Below are positions 63,529 through 64,000 of a DNA stretch of 64,000 nt, in pieces (position 1 is the stretch's first letter; every line of letters starts with the position of its first letter). The stretch is from the NCBI RefSeq assembly GCF_041914405.1, contig NZ_JAYSDK010000004.1, positions 152,952-216,951 of the forward strand. The letters run 5' to 3'. Position numbers and translations under genes: made by a program. The notes beneath the pieces were generated by a model, which saw only the letters and a list, made by a program, of their open reading frames with translations, searched no databases and was not told the origin of the DNA. Origin of the DNA: Zoogloea sp041914405. Its GTDB lineage: Bacteria; Pseudomonadota; Gammaproteobacteria; Burkholderiales; Rhodocyclaceae.

Positions 63529-64000
63529 ATGAGTCAAGGAACGATCGTTCAATGCATCGGCGCCGTGGTGGATGTGCAGTTCCCGCGCGACGCGATGCCC
63601 AAGATTTACGACGCCCTCGAGTTGGCAGGTTCTGAACTGGTTCTCGAAGTTCAGCAGCAGCTCGGCGACGGCGTTGTGCGTACCATTGCGCTGGGGTCTT
63701 CGGACGGCCTGCGTCGTGGCATGCAAGTTTCGAACACTGGCAAGGGTATCGCTGTGCCGGTCGGCCACGGCACCCTGGGCCGCATCATGGACGTGCTGGG
63801 TCGCCCGATCGACGAAGCTGGTCCGATCGAATGCGACGAGCGCCGTGTTATTCACCAGAAGGCTCCGAAGTTCGACGAGCTCTCTCCCTCCGTCGATCTG
63901 CTCGAAACCGGCATCAAGGTTATCGATCTGATCTGCCCGTTCGCTAAGGGCGGTAAGGTGGGCCTGTTCGGTGGTGCCGGTGTGGGCAAGACCGTGAACA
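63529..64000 (+). CDS. atpD: ATP synthase F1 subunit beta (3' truncated by window end)
   Basis: The first 157 codons are present. It begins MSQGTIVQCIGAVVDVQFPR and ends within the catalytic Walker A GLFGGAGVGKTVN. It follows atpG by 27 bases. The rest, and probably atpC, lie beyond the window. Confidence 0.97.
   Translation, partial: MSQGTIVQCIGAVVDVQFPRDAMPKIYDALELAGSELVLEVQQQLGDGVVRTIALGSSDGLRRGMQVSNTGKGIAVPVGHGTLGRIMDVLGRPIDEAGPIECDERRVIHQKAPKFDELSPSVDLLETGIKVIDLICPFAKGGKVGLFGGAGVGKTVN

Noticed and set aside
61168..63855. Minus-strand open frame of about 895 codons
   Set aside because: It lies opposite atpA, atpG and atpD, which are certain genes; it is a codon-bias shadow.

Overview
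The window comes from a high-GC Gram-negative chromosome, most likely a betaproteobacterium of the Rhodocyclales type (Azoarcus, Thauera, Zoogloea and relatives). Support for this is family content, not a database match: a 1.3-kb-residue DUF3683-type FAD/Fe-S oxidoreductase, a PEP-CTERM sorted protein, an EarP/EF-P(Arg32) pair, sigma-54 regulation and a beta/gamma-type atp operon. The genus cannot be named. One run of ten Ns (24216-24225), flanked by unreliable homopolymer sequence, shows this is a draft assembly.

Layout. 1-4.2 kb: 3' end of an RND efflux pump, a YqjD/YqjE/YqjK-like membrane trio and a purine phosphoribosyltransferase. 4.2-10.1 kb: a MarR regulator divergent from a PLP aminotransferase, then cobB, cobA and a strange two-part protein with a disordered N-terminus fused to a degenerate CobL-like domain pair. 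10.2-17.6 kb: the DUF3683 oxidoreductase, a PEP-CTERM GDSL esterase, RidA and threonine deaminase. 17.6-23.4 kb: a PAS protein with a CZB chemoreceptor, and a double-Cache histidine kinase with an NtrC-type regulator. 23.4-27.1 kb: a phnDCEE-type phosphonate or phosphite ABC transporter interrupted by the assembly gap.

27.3-37.6 kb is a selenocysteine island. It carries a sigma-54 promoter with paired activator sites, fdhA with an in-frame UGA (Sec196) and SECIS hairpin, fdhB, fdhC, fdhE, selA, selB, tRNA-Sec (anticodon UCA), then a GcvH-like/DsrE-like pair. Only selD is missing. A family of 26-bp palindromes occupies many gaps between 17.5 and 40.1 kb and even sits inside operons.

37.6-46.4 kb: transporters, an NYN RNase-like protein, a GspE/PilB ATPase, small lipoproteins, a ComEA-like protein, a CPBP protease and an aminotransferase. 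46.5-47.3 kb: an AT-rich interval with two similar modules (a TA-rich tract followed by a perfect DnaA box) flanking a small gene; it is a good candidate replication origin. 47.4-50.5 kb: earP, efp, yaeQ and a Tat-exported Fe superoxide dismutase.

50.6-58.3 kb is a seven-gene same-strand block that looks like one operon: arsR, aas, lipoprotein, LplT-PlsC fusion, small membrane protein, Lgt-like protein and a Tes/MJ0619-type radical SAM enzyme. It reads as an uncharacterised membrane-lipid remodelling system and is the most interesting locus here. 58.5-64 kb: atpIBEFHAGD, with atpD cut by the window end.
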